Notes: a model not told the origin generated them from the letters alone. Positions 51,241 to 60,187 are shown, counted from the stretch's first letter. The stretch: DNA of 64,000 nucleotides from Pseudomonas sp. CCC3.1 (GCF_034347405.1 NZ_CP133778.1:5244501-5308500), one strand, 5' to 3'. A program made the numbers and translations.

Positions 51241-53658
51241 TTGAGCGAAGAAAATACGTACGACTCAACGAGCATTAAAGTGCTGAAAGGCCTGGATGCC
51301 GTACGCAAACGTCCCGGTATGTACATTGGTGACACCGACGATGGCAGCGGTCTGCACCACATGGTGTTCGAAGTAGTCGACAACTCCATCGACGAAGCGC
51401 TGGCTGGTCATTGCGACGACATCACCATTACCATCCACCCGGATGAATCCATCACCGTGCGCGACAACGGCCGCGGCATCCCGGTTGATGTGCACAAAGA
51501 AGAAGGCGTTTCGGCAGCCGAGGTCATCATGACCGTGCTGCACGCCGGCGGTAAATTCGATGACAACTCCTACAAAGTATCCGGCGGCCTGCACGGTGTA
51601 GGTGTTTCGGTTGTAAACGCCCTGTCCGAATTGCTGGTACTGACGGTTCGCCGCAGCGGCAAAATCTGGGAACAGACTTACGTCCACGGTGTTCCTCAGG
51701 CGCCGATGGCGATTGTTGGCGAAAGCGACACCACCGGAACTCAGATTCACTTCAAACCGTCTGCTGACACCTTCAAGAACATCCATTTCAGCTGGGACAT
51801 CCTGGCTAAGCGGATTCGTGAACTGTCCTTCCTCAACTCCGGTGTGGGCATCGTTCTCAAGGACGAGCGCAGCGGCAAGGAAGAACTGTTCAAGTACGAA
51901 GGTGGCCTGCGTGCGTTCGTTGACTACCTGAACACCAACAAGACTCCGGTCAACCAGGTGTTTCACTTCAATGTTCAGCGCGAAGACGGCATAGGCGTAG
52001 AAATCGCCTTACAGTGGAACGACAGCTTCAACGAGAACCTGTTGTGCTTCACCAACAACATTCCGCAGCGCGATGGCGGCACGCACTTGGTGGGCTTCCG
52101 CTCTGCCCTGACGCGTAACCTCAACACCTACATCGAAGCTGAAGGCCTGGCCAAGAAGCACAAAGTCGCCACCACCGGTGATGACGCCCGTGAAGGCCTG
52201 ACGGCCATTATCTCGGTGAAAGTACCGGATCCGAAGTTCAGCTCCCAGACCAAAGACAAGCTGGTTTCTTCTGAAGTGAAGACCGCTGTTGAACAGGAAA
52301 TGGGCAAGTTCTTCTCCGACTTCCTGCTGGAAAATCCGAACGAAGCCAAGCTGATTGTCGGCAAGATGATCGATGCAGCCCGTGCGCGTGAAGCAGCACG
52401 TAAAGCCCGCGAGATGACCCGCCGCAAAGGCGCGCTGGACATTGCAGGCTTGCCCGGCAAACTGGCCGACTGCCAGGAAAAAGACCCGGCGCTGTCCGAA
52501 CTGTACCTCGTGGAAGGTGACTCTGCTGGCGGCTCCGCCAAGCAGGGACGTAACCGCCGTACCCAAGCGATCCTGCCGTTGAAAGGTAAAATTCTCAACG
52601 TTGAGAAAGCCCGTTTCGACAAGATGATCTCTTCGCAAGAAGTCGGCACCTTGATCACCGCGCTGGGTTGCGGCATCGGCCGTGACGAGTACAACATCGA
52701 CAAACTGCGTTATCACAACATCATCATCATGACCGATGCTGACGTCGACGGTTCGCACATCCGTACCCTGCTGCTGACCTTCTTCTTCCGTCAGTTGCCG
52801 GAGTTGATCGAGCGTGGCTACATCTACATCGCTCAGCCGCCGTTGTACAAAGTTAAAAAGGGCAAGCAAGAGCAATACATCAAAGACGACGAGGCCATGG
52901 AAGAATACATGACCCAGTCGGCCCTTGAAGACGCCAGCCTGCACCTCAACGAAGAAGCCCCGGGCATCTCTGGTGAGGCGCTGGAGCGTCTGGTGTACGA
53001 CTTCCGCATGGTCATGAAGACACTCAAGCGCTTGTCGCGTCTGTACCCACAGGAACTGACCGAGCACTTCATCTACCTGCCAGCCGTTACCCTTGAGCAA
53101 TTGGGCGACCACACTGCCATGCAAGCGTGGATGGCCAAGTACGAAGAGCGTCTGCGTCTGGTTGAGAAATCGGGCCTGGTCTACAAAGCCAGCCTGCGCG
53201 AAGACCGTGAACGTAATGTCTGGTTGCCAGAGGTCGAATTGATCTCCCACGGCCACTCGACCTTCATCACCTTCAACCGCGACTTCTTCGGTAGCAACGA
53301 CTACAAAACCGTTGTGACCCTGGGCGCACAACTGAGTACCCTGCTCGACGACGGCGCGTACATTCAGCGTGGCGAACGTCGCAAGCAAGTCACCGAGTTC
53401 AAAGAAGCCCTTGAGTGGTTGATGGCTGAAAGTACCAAGCGCCACACCATCCAACGTTACAAAGGGCTGGGCGAAATGAACCCGGACCAACTCTGGGAAA
53501 CCACCATGGACCCAAGCGTGCGTCGCATGCTGAAAGTCACCATTGAAGACGCGGTCGGCGCCGACCAGATCTTCAACACCTTGATGGGCGACGCCGTAGA
53601 ACCGCGCCGTGAATTCATCGAGAGCAACGCACTGGCAGTGTCCAACCTGGACTTCTGA
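51241..53658 (+). CDS. gyrB: DNA gyrase subunit B
   Basis: An 805-residue ATPase subunit of gyrase. 'YDSTSIKVLKGLDAVRKRPGMYIGDTDDGSGLHHMVFEVVDNSIDEALAGHC' (GHKL ATP site), 'GRGIPVDVHKEEGVSAAEVIMTVLHAGGKFDDNSYKVSGGLHGVGVSVVNALS', TOPRIM 'LYLVEGDSAGGSAKQGRNRRTQAILPLKGKILNVEKARFD', 'IMTDADVDGSHIRTLLLTFFFR', and C-terminal 'QRYKGLGEMNPDQLWETTMDP'. A TTG start at 51241 gives the family length; a GTG overlapping the recF stop (51232) is the alternative. No ATG lies at the conserved N-terminus. Confidence 0.97.
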   Translation: MSEENTYDSTSIKVLKGLDAVRKRPGMYIGDTDDGSGLHHMVFEVVDNSIDEALAGHCDDITITIHPDESITVRDNGRGIPVDVHKEEGVSAAEVIMTVLHAGGKFDDNSYKVSGGLHGVGVSVVNALSELLVLTVRRSGKIWEQTYVHGVPQAPMAIVGESDTTGTQIHFKPSADTFKNIHFSWDILAKRIRELSFLNSGVGIVLKDERSGKEELFKYEGGLRAFVDYLNTNKTPVNQVFHFNVQREDGIGVEIALQWNDSFNENLLCFTNNIPQRDGGTHLVGFRSALTRNLNTYIEAEGLAKKHKVATTGDDAREGLTAIISVKVPDPKFSSQTKDKLVSSEVKTAVEQEMGKFFSDFLLENPNEAKLIVGKMIDAARAREAARKAREMTRRKGALDIAGLPGKLADCQEKDPALSELYLVEGDSAGGSAKQGRNRRTQAILPLKGKILNVEKARFDKMISSQEVGTLITALGCGIGRDEYNIDKLRYHNIIIMTDADVDGSHIRTLLLTFFFRQLPELIERGYIYIAQPPLYKVKKGKQEQYIKDDEAMEEYMTQSALEDASLHLNEEAPGISGEALERLVYDFRMVMKTLKRLSRLYPQELTEHFIYLPAVTLEQLGDHTAMQAWMAKYEERLRLVEKSGLVYKASLREDRERNVWLPEVELISHGHSTFITFNRDFFGSNDYKTVVTLGAQLSTLLDDGAYIQRGERRKQVTEFKEALEWLMAESTKRHTIQRYKGLGEMNPDQLWETTMDPSVRRMLKVTIEDAVGADQIFNTLMGDAVEPRREFIESNALAVSNLDF

Positions 53659-53700
53659 TGCGTGACGGGTTGGGGTAGAGACTTATCCCCAGCCCAATAG

Positions 53701-53737
53701 AAAAGCCCGCCCTGTCGAGAGACAGCGCGGGCTTTTT
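53701..53737 (+). terminator. Intrinsic terminator of the dnaA-gyrB operon
   Basis: AAAGCCCGC-cCTGTC-gaga-GACAGcGCGGGCTTTTT: a long stem with a T run (TTTTTGTTTTTTT) 43 bp after the gyrB stop. Confidence 0.93.
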
Positions 53738-53749
53738 GTTTTTTTGGTG

Positions 53750-54065
53750 CGTACGCGGGACGCAGTTTTTCACGGAAGTAAGCAATTACGGCTTGCACCT
53801 TTATGACGGCGACACTTGGGCTTCCTCACGTTTTATCGTGCAGACACTAGCTGGGCCAGTTGTGATGCATAACGTGTTGGAGTTTCACCCAAAGGTGATG
53901 GAGTTTACCGGAACGGTGCTGGACTACATCATCGTTCACGAGCTTTGCCACAAGCTTGAAAAGAACCACACAAAGGCCTTCTGGGCGCTGGTGAATAGCC
54001 ATATGCCGGGCTGGCAGCGCCAGCATGCGGTGTTGGAGCATGCGGTGTTTGGGGATGCTTTTTAA
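53750..54065 (+). pseudogene. Truncated YgjP/DUF45-type metallopeptidase remnant
   Basis: The frame retains only the C-terminal metal-binding half of a YgjP-like (WrpA, DUF45) protein: 'TVLDYIIVHELCHKLEKNHTKAFWALVNSHMPGWQRQHAVLEHA', with HELCH zinc motif and the third-ligand His of the NHTKAFW block. A 'WASS' upstream recalls the W-G-S-C element. The usual N-terminal 100-130 residues are absent: the frame begins within the gyrB terminator T run, and no convincing start or ribosome site is present. Probably a deletion remnant. Its stop overlaps the convergent PIN-domain gene by 4 bp. Confidence 0.7.
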
Positions 54066-54544
54066 AGGTCATTTAGCCGTTGAAGTGCCAGATCCCAAGG
54101 TAGGCGTCTGCCATTAGCTCTCATTTTTTTGTAAGCATCACGGGCGCCACCAACAGACGTCAGATCATGTTCGATCAGCTTCTCAACGACCCAAATGGTG
54201 CCATTGACTTCGACATCTTCGCGACGCGCCGCTTTGCGCAATGCATCGTCACCGGAAAGGAGCGGGCAGTTTTCTTGTTTGGCCAAGGCTAATGCAAAGC
54301 AGTCGTTTCGGCTTGGGCCACCACCGACTCGTTGAATCAGCTCATGCGCATAGATCAGCGTCTGCGCACTTATTTCACACAGAGCCAGACCCATCTCTAG
54401 TAAATGCGCATGCTGATCTTCAAGCTCTTCAAAAAACAAAATATCGGGAACGCTGAATTGGTAAGGCAGTTGGAAGAAGATATCGAGAATCTCGCCCTCT
54501 TCCAAGTCGATCAGGATATTGGCATCACTGATTAACAGCTGCAT
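54062..54544 (-). CDS. PIN-domain-like putative toxin (RNase)
   Basis: A 160-residue protein: 'LLISDANILIDLEEGEILDIFFQLPYQFSVPDILFFEELEDQ' gives the first PIN Asp (D7) and following acidic residues, and 'SRNDCFALALAKQENCPLLSGDDALRKAA' gives the later Asp cluster. PIN domains are Mg-dependent ribonucleases common as VapC-type toxins. It overlaps the 3' end of the XRE-ImmA gene by 20 bp, so the pair is one operon. Function as toxin is inferred from this arrangement. An alternative is a nonspecific DNA/RNA-processing nuclease. Confidence 0.75.
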   Translation of the reverse strand: MQLLISDANILIDLEEGEILDIFFQLPYQFSVPDILFFEELEDQHAHLLEMGLALCEISAQTLIYAHELIQRVGGGPSRNDCFALALAKQENCPLLSGDDALRKAARREDVEVNGTIWVVEKLIEHDLTSVGGARDAYKKMRANGRRLPWDLALQRLNDL

Positions 54545-55592
54545 TCAGCGACTCCAGTTTTCGAACCCGATGGAACTGAAAAACTGGAAGGCCTAGCAAC
54601 TCTGCGGCTTTTGACTCCCCAATCAGACCTTCGCCCAGGGCGCGGTAAACAAGCTGCTGAAACAGCAGTGTGGTTTCTTGGCGGTAAGGCTCACCGGGTT
54701 CTTGTTTGCGCCAGCCATTTTTTGAAAAAACCATGAACAGTCGTTGCCGGGTATTTTCAGGAATGATCTTCAGGTCGGCTGCTCGGTATAGACACGCTTG
54801 CATGCTCAATCCGTACTCAACTTTCAAAAAGAACAGTTCTCGTACTTCGAGCATGTGACGTTTTTCGCCGAGTTGCTGCCGAATCGAAGAGGCAGGTAAC
54901 AAGAACGCGCAGGCAAAACGATTGCAGGCCTTTTCTTCGTCAAGATGATCTGCCAGTCGCCCCTCTAATAAGAGGTGGCCTAATTCGTGAGCAAGGGTGA
55001 AGCGCTGTCGATCTCCTGGCCAATTGGATGACAGGACAATGACCGGTGTGCCTGCCACTGAAGCTTGCAGCCCATCGAACTTGGCGTGCTCATCGACGCT
55101 CGTGATGATGACCAGAATACCGCGTGACTCCAACACATCAATTAGGTCTGGAATAGGGTTAAGCCCAAGGTTCCAAGAAGCCCGAACCTGATCTGCGAAA
55201 TCATCAAGGTCATCGAATGTATCAACACTTACAGGGAGCTTCTGAGGTACTGAAAATTGCGGTACAGGAAACTCAGGCCATACGTTAGCTAGCTCTTGCC
55301 AGCGTTCAGCTTGATCCAGCACGTCAGCTTCAATTCGCTTAAGGATTGCCGCCGAGGTGTTAGAACGTTTGCGATACTCCACCCCTTTTAGCTCAATCTT
55401 GAGTGGTCGAAAAAAGTACTCACTACGAACCGACAGGGCCTTAGACATTTTGATCAGAACGCCGGAACTCGGCATGCTTTCGCCATGCTCATATTTTTTG
55501 ATCATGTTGGCGCTGACGCCAGCCTGGAGGCCGAGGTCTTGCATCGACAGGCCGGCTGCTGCGCGTGCACGCTTCAGGCGTTCGCCTATCAT
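54525..55592 (-). CDS. XRE-family HTH / ImmA-IrrE metallopeptidase fusion, putative antitoxin
   Basis: A 355-residue protein. The N-terminal HTH (residues about 3-60: 'RLKRARAAAGLSMQDLGLQAGVSANMIKKYEHGESMPSSGVLIKMSKAL') is fused to a COG2856/DUF955 metallopeptidase domain with H202-E-L-G-H206 ('RFTLAHELGHLLLEG') and downstream 'DEEKACNRFACAFLLP'. Such fusions repress their own operon and may cleave regulators. It is cotranscribed with a PIN-domain gene, a pairing proposed in surveys of type II toxin-antitoxin modules. ATG 55592 follows AGGAGA. The region upstream (55593-55706) is very AT-rich. Confidence 0.85.
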   Translation of the reverse strand: MIGERLKRARAAAGLSMQDLGLQAGVSANMIKKYEHGESMPSSGVLIKMSKALSVRSEYFFRPLKIELKGVEYRKRSNTSAAILKRIEADVLDQAERWQELANVWPEFPVPQFSVPQKLPVSVDTFDDLDDFADQVRASWNLGLNPIPDLIDVLESRGILVIITSVDEHAKFDGLQASVAGTPVIVLSSNWPGDRQRFTLAHELGHLLLEGRLADHLDEEKACNRFACAFLLPASSIRQQLGEKRHMLEVRELFFLKVEYGLSMQACLYRAADLKIIPENTRQRLFMVFSKNGWRKQEPGEPYRQETTLLFQQLVYRALGEGLIGESKAAELLGLPVFQFHRVRKLESLNAAVNQ

Positions 55593-55706
55593 TCAGCTCT
55601 CCTTGGTTTATGAATTTATTAAAAACAAAAAAAGTGTAAACCTTGAACTTAACCTCGTCGATATATTTATTGAGTGCTTGCCCAAGTCCCGACCAAATCA
55701 CCTGTG

Positions 55707-56594
55707 CTAAACCGCCAACAAAAGCCCCTGCTCTTCCCTACACAACTCCAGCAAAAAATCCCACACCACCCGCAGTCTCACCGACTTGTGCAACTCGCGC
55801 CGGGTGCTGATCCAGTAGCTGCGTTGCACCGATTCATCAGGCAGTACGCGCACCAACTCAGGGTCTTGGCTGGCCATGTAGTTGGGCAGTACGGCGATGC
55901 CCAGCCCGGCGCGGGCCGCTTGTTGCTGCGCAATAACGCTGGTGCTGCGAAAGGTCACGGTCGGATTGCGGCAGAAGTGGTTGATAAACAGCAGTTCCTG
56001 ACTGAACAGCAGGTCGTCGACGTAGCCGATCCAGTAGTGGTTGGCCAGGTCGTCACGATTGTTCAGCGGGGGCGCTTTTTCGAGGTAAGTACGGCTGGCG
56101 TAGAGCGCCAAACGGTAGTCGGTGAGCTTGCGGGTGATTAACAGGTCGGCGTGCGGGCGGTCGAGGTGCACGCTGATTTCAGCTTCGCGGTTGAGGATGC
56201 TGATAAAGCGCGGCACCGCCACCAGTTCAACTTCCAGCCCCGGATAACGCTCAAACAACCCGCGCAGTCGCGAGGTGATGAACATGATCCCGATGCCTTC
56301 GGTGACGCCCAGGCGGATTTTGCCCAGAGGCGCGATGGCTTGGGTGATTTCTTCTTGGGCCAACAGCGCGACGTTTTCCATCGCTTCGGCATGTTTGAGC
56401 AGTGCCTGCCCGGCCGGGGTCAGTTCGTAGCCTTGGGCATGCTGCACAAACAGCGCCGTGCCGAGGTGCTGTTCGATGTGCTCAATGTGCCGCGCCACGG
56501 TGCTGTGGGTGGTATTGAGGCGCTTGGCCGCCGTGAGCAGGCGCCCGCTGCGCTGCAACTCCAAAAAGTACCGCAGGTCATTCCAGTCGAACAT
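55707..56594 (-). CDS. LysR-family regulator of the GMC oxidoreductase unit
   Basis: A 295-residue LysR protein: HTH 'MFDWNDLRYFLELQRSGRLLTAAKRLNTTHSTVARHIEHIEQHLGTALF', effector domain from about residue 90 ('GKIRLGVTEGIGIMFITSRLRGLFERYP'). The ATG at 56594 has GAGGG 6 bases before it; the ATG 6 bases upstream is too close. It is divergent from the GMC oxidoreductase gene (137-bp gap), so probably its regulator. Confidence 0.9.
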   Translation of the reverse strand: MFDWNDLRYFLELQRSGRLLTAAKRLNTTHSTVARHIEHIEQHLGTALFVQHAQGYELTPAGQALLKHAEAMENVALLAQEEITQAIAPLGKIRLGVTEGIGIMFITSRLRGLFERYPGLEVELVAVPRFISILNREAEISVHLDRPHADLLITRKLTDYRLALYASRTYLEKAPPLNNRDDLANHYWIGYVDDLLFSQELLFINHFCRNPTVTFRSTSVIAQQQAARAGLGIAVLPNYMASQDPELVRVLPDESVQRSYWISTRRELHKSVRLRVVWDFLLELCREEQGLLLAV

Positions 56595-56731
56595 CGTCAT
56601 CCCTCAGTGCCCGGTATTCGCGGGCTGTGCAAAAACGCACAAGCCATGGGTGAAATCGCGCGTTTTCAACTCGAAATTAATCAATACGATGGAGTAGAAC
56701 AAGAACAATAAATAGAGGCGCGAGGTGATCC

Positions 56732-58393
56732 ATGCCATCAGCCAATCAGGTGTATGACTACATCGTCGTGGGCGCCGGGCCTGCGGGTTCGGTGTTGGCC
56801 AATCGGCTGTCTGCCGATCCCAAGCACACAGTGCTGCTGCTCGAAGCGGGCGGCAAAGATAACTACCCGTGGATCCACATCCCTGTGGGCTACCTTTATT
56901 GCATTGGTAACCCGCGCACCGACTGGTGCTTCAAAACCGAAGCTCAGCCCGGCTTGCAGGGCCGCAGCTTGAGTTATCCGCGCGGCAAGGTGCTGGGCGG
57001 CAGTTCATCCATCAACGGCATGATCTACATGCGCGGCCAGGCTGGTGACTACGATCGCTGGGCCGAGTTGGGTAATGCGGGCTGGTCCTGGAAAGACGTG
57101 CTGCCGCTGTTCAAACGCAGTGAAAAACACTACGCCGGGAACTCCGCACTGCATGGCGCTGACGGCGAATGGCGGGTCGAGCAACAGCGTTACACCTGGT
57201 CGATTCTGGATGCCTTCCGCGACGCCGCCGCTCAAAACGGGATCGCCAGCGTTAATGATTTCAACGGTGGCGATAATCAGGGCTGTGGATACTTTCAGGT
57301 TAACCAGCGGTCCGGTGTGCGCTGGAATGCCTCCAAAGCTTTTTTGCGCCCTGTGGATAAACGCTCGAATCTGACTGTGTTGACCGGCGTCCAGGTCGAC
57401 AAAGTCCTGCTTGAAAACCGTCGTGCCACTCAGGTGCGTGCTCGCTGGCAAGGCGCCGACCATGACTTTACGGCGCGTCGCGAGATTATTGTGTGTGCAG
57501 GGTCGATTGGCTCTCCCGGCATTTTGCAGCGCTCAGGCATCGGCCCTCGCCCCCTGCTGGAAAGCCTGGGGATAACGGTTCAGCACGAACTGCCCGGCGT
57601 CGGCGGCAATCTGCAAGACCACCTGCAACTGCGGCTGATCTTCAAACTGAGCAACGCCCGCACCCTCAACCAAGTGGCCAACAGCCTGTGGGGCAAAGTC
57701 GGCATGGGCCTGCGTTATGCTTATGACCGAAGTGGTCCCTTGGCCATGGCCCCGAGCCAACTGGGCGCCTTCGTTAAATCCGATCCGGATCAACCTTCAG
57801 CCAATTTGCAGTACCACGTACAGCCACTGTCGCTGGAGCGCTTTGGCGAGCCGTTGCACACCTTCCCCGCGTTTACCGCGTCGGTGTGCAACCTGCGGCC
57901 TAAAAGCCGTGGCCGGGTCGATATTCGCTCAGCCAACCCGGATGACGCGCCAGTCATCGACCCCAATTACCTGAGCCACCCCGACGACCTGAAAGTCGCG
58001 GCCGACGCGATACGTCTTACCCGGCGCATCGTGGCCAGTTCTGCCCTGCAGACCTTCAGCCCCGAGGAATACCTGCCCGGTAGCGCCCTGCAAAGCGAAC
58101 AGGAGTTGTATGAAGCGGCTGCCAAAATCGGTACGACCATCTTTCACCCTGTGGGCACTTGCCGCATGGGGCAAGACCTAGAAGCGGTGGTCGATGCCGA
58201 GTTGCGGGTGCATGGCATCGCAGGCCTGCGGGTTGCGGACGCGTCCATCATGCCAACTATCGTTTCGGGTAACACCTGTTCGCCTACGCTGATGATTGGC
58301 GAAAAAGCCGCACAGTTGATTCTGAATGCGCACTCTCATGCACAGGAGAAAGAAGCGGGCGCGAACCGCAACGCAGCAGTACCGGTCGCCTGA
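56732..58393 (+). CDS. GMC-family FAD-dependent oxidoreductase (choline dehydrogenase-like)
   Basis: A 553-residue flavoenzyme oxidising an alcohol: 'YDYIVVGAGPAGSVLANRLSADPKHTVLLLEAGG' (FAD dinucleotide fold), GMC signature 1 'PRGKVLGGSSSINGMIYMRGQAGDYDRWA', signature 2 'GSIGSPGILQRSGIGP', catalytic His in 'TTIFHPVGTCRMGQD' and Asn in 'VSGNTCSPTLMIGEKAA'. The substrate is unknown; relatives include choline, long-chain alcohol and polyethylene glycol dehydrogenases. Cotranscribed with the MFS carrier downstream (90-bp gap). Confidence 0.9.
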   Translation: MPSANQVYDYIVVGAGPAGSVLANRLSADPKHTVLLLEAGGKDNYPWIHIPVGYLYCIGNPRTDWCFKTEAQPGLQGRSLSYPRGKVLGGSSSINGMIYMRGQAGDYDRWAELGNAGWSWKDVLPLFKRSEKHYAGNSALHGADGEWRVEQQRYTWSILDAFRDAAAQNGIASVNDFNGGDNQGCGYFQVNQRSGVRWNASKAFLRPVDKRSNLTVLTGVQVDKVLLENRRATQVRARWQGADHDFTARREIIVCAGSIGSPGILQRSGIGPRPLLESLGITVQHELPGVGGNLQDHLQLRLIFKLSNARTLNQVANSLWGKVGMGLRYAYDRSGPLAMAPSQLGAFVKSDPDQPSANLQYHVQPLSLERFGEPLHTFPAFTASVCNLRPKSRGRVDIRSANPDDAPVIDPNYLSHPDDLKVAADAIRLTRRIVASSALQTFSPEEYLPGSALQSEQELYEAAAKIGTTIFHPVGTCRMGQDLEAVVDAELRVHGIAGLRVADASIMPTIVSGNTCSPTLMIGEKAAQLILNAHSHAQEKEAGANRNAAVPVA

Positions 58394-58483
58394 CAGCGAT
58401 CGTGGTTTCGGTCGCAGTCATCCGAAACCGACAGTGGACAACAACAATAATCACTGTGGCCCACAGGGCTGAGGACATTGAAC

Positions 58484-60109
58484 ATGTCGGACTCAATAGC
58501 ACCATCGGCAGCAGCCCCCGCGAAAGGGACTACCGGCCGTGAAGAACGAAAGATCATCTTTGCGTCATCCCTCGGGACAGTGTTCGAGTGGTATGACTTT
58601 TTCTTGTATGGCGCGCTGGCGACGGTACTCAGCAAGCAATTCTTTGCCGGGGTTAACGACACCACCGCGTTTATCTTTGCCTTGATGGCTTTCGCCGCCG
58701 GCTTTTTGGTGAGGCCGTTCGGAGCACTGGTGTTTGGCCGCTTGGGTGACATGATCGGGCGAAAATACACCTTCCTTATGACCATCGTTCTGATGGGCTT
58801 ATCGACCTTCGCTGTCGGCCTGCTGCCGACCTACGCCAGCATCGGCATTGCAGCGCCGATCATGCTGGTGGTGCTGCGCATGCTCCAGGGGCTGGCGCTG
58901 GGCGGTGAATATGGCGGCGCGGCGACCTACGTGGCTGAACACGCGGCCCCCGGCAAGCGGGGTTTCAACACCAGCTGGATTCAATCCACCGCCACCCTGG
59001 GCTTGCTGCTGTCGCTGATCGTGGTGCTGAGCTGCCGTTACCTCACGGGTGATCAGTTTGAAGTCTGGGGCTGGCGCCTGCCGTTCCTGCTGTCCATCGT
59101 GCTGCTGGGCATCTCGACCTGGATCCGCATGAGCATGCACGAGTCGCCTGCTTTCGCAAAAATGAAGGCCGAAGGTAAAACCAGCAAATCGCCGATCCGT
59201 GAATCGTTCGGCAAATGGGAAAACCTGAAGATCGTCCTGATCGCCCTGTTCGGCATCAACGCAGGCCAGGCTGTGACCTTCTATACAGCGCAGTTTTACG
59301 TGCTGTTCTTCCTCACCCAGATGCTCAGAATAGATCCGGCCCAGGCCAACATGCTGCTGATTATCAGCGTGGTCATCGGCGCGCCGTTCTTCATCTTCTT
59401 TGGCTGGCTGTCGGACCGTGTGGGGCGTAAACCGATCTTGATGCTCGGCTTGCTGCTGGCAACGGTGCTGTACTTCCCACTGTTCAAAGCCCTGAGCCAC
59501 TACGCCAACCCGCAGATTGATGCTGCCAGCCGTCAGTCACCGATTGTGGTGATGGCCGACCCGTCGACCTGCACCTTCCAGTTCGACCCGGTGGGCAAAG
59601 CGCGTTTTGACAGCCCGTGCGACAAGGTCAAAACCTTCTTGGTGAAACAGGGCCTGCCTTACACCTCGAAGTCCGTCCCGGCGGGCACCCCGGTGCAGGT
59701 GTCGGTGGGTGAGCAACAGATCACAGGCTTCGACGAAGCGGCCATGCGCGCTGCCATTACCGCTGCGGGCTACCCGGCCAAGGCCGACCCGAGCACCGTG
59801 AATCAGCCGATGGTGGTTCTGATAATGGTGCTGCTGACGATCATCGCCTGCATGACTTACGGCCCATTGGCAGCGGTCATGGTTGAACTGTTCCCGACGC
59901 GTATCCGCTACACCTCCATGTCCCTTCCCTACCACATCGGTAACGGCTGGTTTGGCGGGTTCCTGCCGACTGTGTCCTTTGCGCTGGTGGTCTTCACTGG
60001 GGATATTTTCTACGGGCTGTGGTACCCGGTGGTCATCACCGGCGTGAGCCTGGTGGTGGGGATGCTGTTCCTCAAGGAGACCCGAAACGTGAACATCGAC
60101 AAGGTGTAA
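58484..60109 (+). CDS. MFS transporter, MHS type, with a large Cys-containing insert
   Basis: A 541-residue carrier: 'SLGTVFEWYDFFLYGALATVLSKQFF', 'RPFGALVFGRLGDMIGRKYTFLMTIVLMG', 'RMLQGLALGGEYGGAATYVAEHAAPGKRGFNTSWIQ', 'GWLSDRVGRKPILMLG'. It is longer than usual MHS proteins (about 440) because of an insert of about 85 residues between late helices ('DPSTCTFQFDPVGKARFDSPCDKVKTF' to 'VNQPMVV') holding two Cys, probably a periplasmic loop. ATG 58484 has GAGGA 8 bases upstream. It likely imports the substrate of the GMC enzyme (inference). Confidence 0.9.
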   Translation: MSDSIAPSAAAPAKGTTGREERKIIFASSLGTVFEWYDFFLYGALATVLSKQFFAGVNDTTAFIFALMAFAAGFLVRPFGALVFGRLGDMIGRKYTFLMTIVLMGLSTFAVGLLPTYASIGIAAPIMLVVLRMLQGLALGGEYGGAATYVAEHAAPGKRGFNTSWIQSTATLGLLLSLIVVLSCRYLTGDQFEVWGWRLPFLLSIVLLGISTWIRMSMHESPAFAKMKAEGKTSKSPIRESFGKWENLKIVLIALFGINAGQAVTFYTAQFYVLFFLTQMLRIDPAQANMLLIISVVIGAPFFIFFGWLSDRVGRKPILMLGLLLATVLYFPLFKALSHYANPQIDAASRQSPIVVMADPSTCTFQFDPVGKARFDSPCDKVKTFLVKQGLPYTSKSVPAGTPVQVSVGEQQITGFDEAAMRAAITAAGYPAKADPSTVNQPMVVLIMVLLTIIACMTYGPLAAVMVELFPTRIRYTSMSLPYHIGNGWFGGFLPTVSFALVVFTGDIFYGLWYPVVITGVSLVVGMLFLKETRNVNIDKV

Positions 60110-60116
60110 CGGCAGA

Positions 60117-60185
60117 TCTGTAGGAGCGAGCTTGCTCGCGATCTTTAAAAGATCAAAAGATCGCGAGCAAGCTCGCTCCTACAGA
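60117..60185. repeat. Intact REP inverted pair (REPIN)
   Basis: TCTGTAGGAGCGAGCTTGCT then CGCGATC, a short centre TTTAAAAGATCAAAA, and the exact inverse GATCGCGAGCAAGCTCGCTC then CTACAGA. The arms are 27 bp. This is the common 'TGTAGGAGCGAGCTTGCTCGCGA' family of Pseudomonas. A decayed relative lies at 29150. Confidence 0.9.
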
Positions 60186-60187
60186 AA

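Noticed and set aside
48935..53490. Long minus-strand open frames opposite dnaN and gyrB
   Set aside because: Antisense to strongly conserved genes, no plausible promoter or protein similarity; explained by codon usage.
54997..55710. Open frames on the plus strand across the XRE-ImmA gene
   Set aside because: They are antisense shadows of a clear protein-coding gene and have no family-like sequence or ribosome sites.
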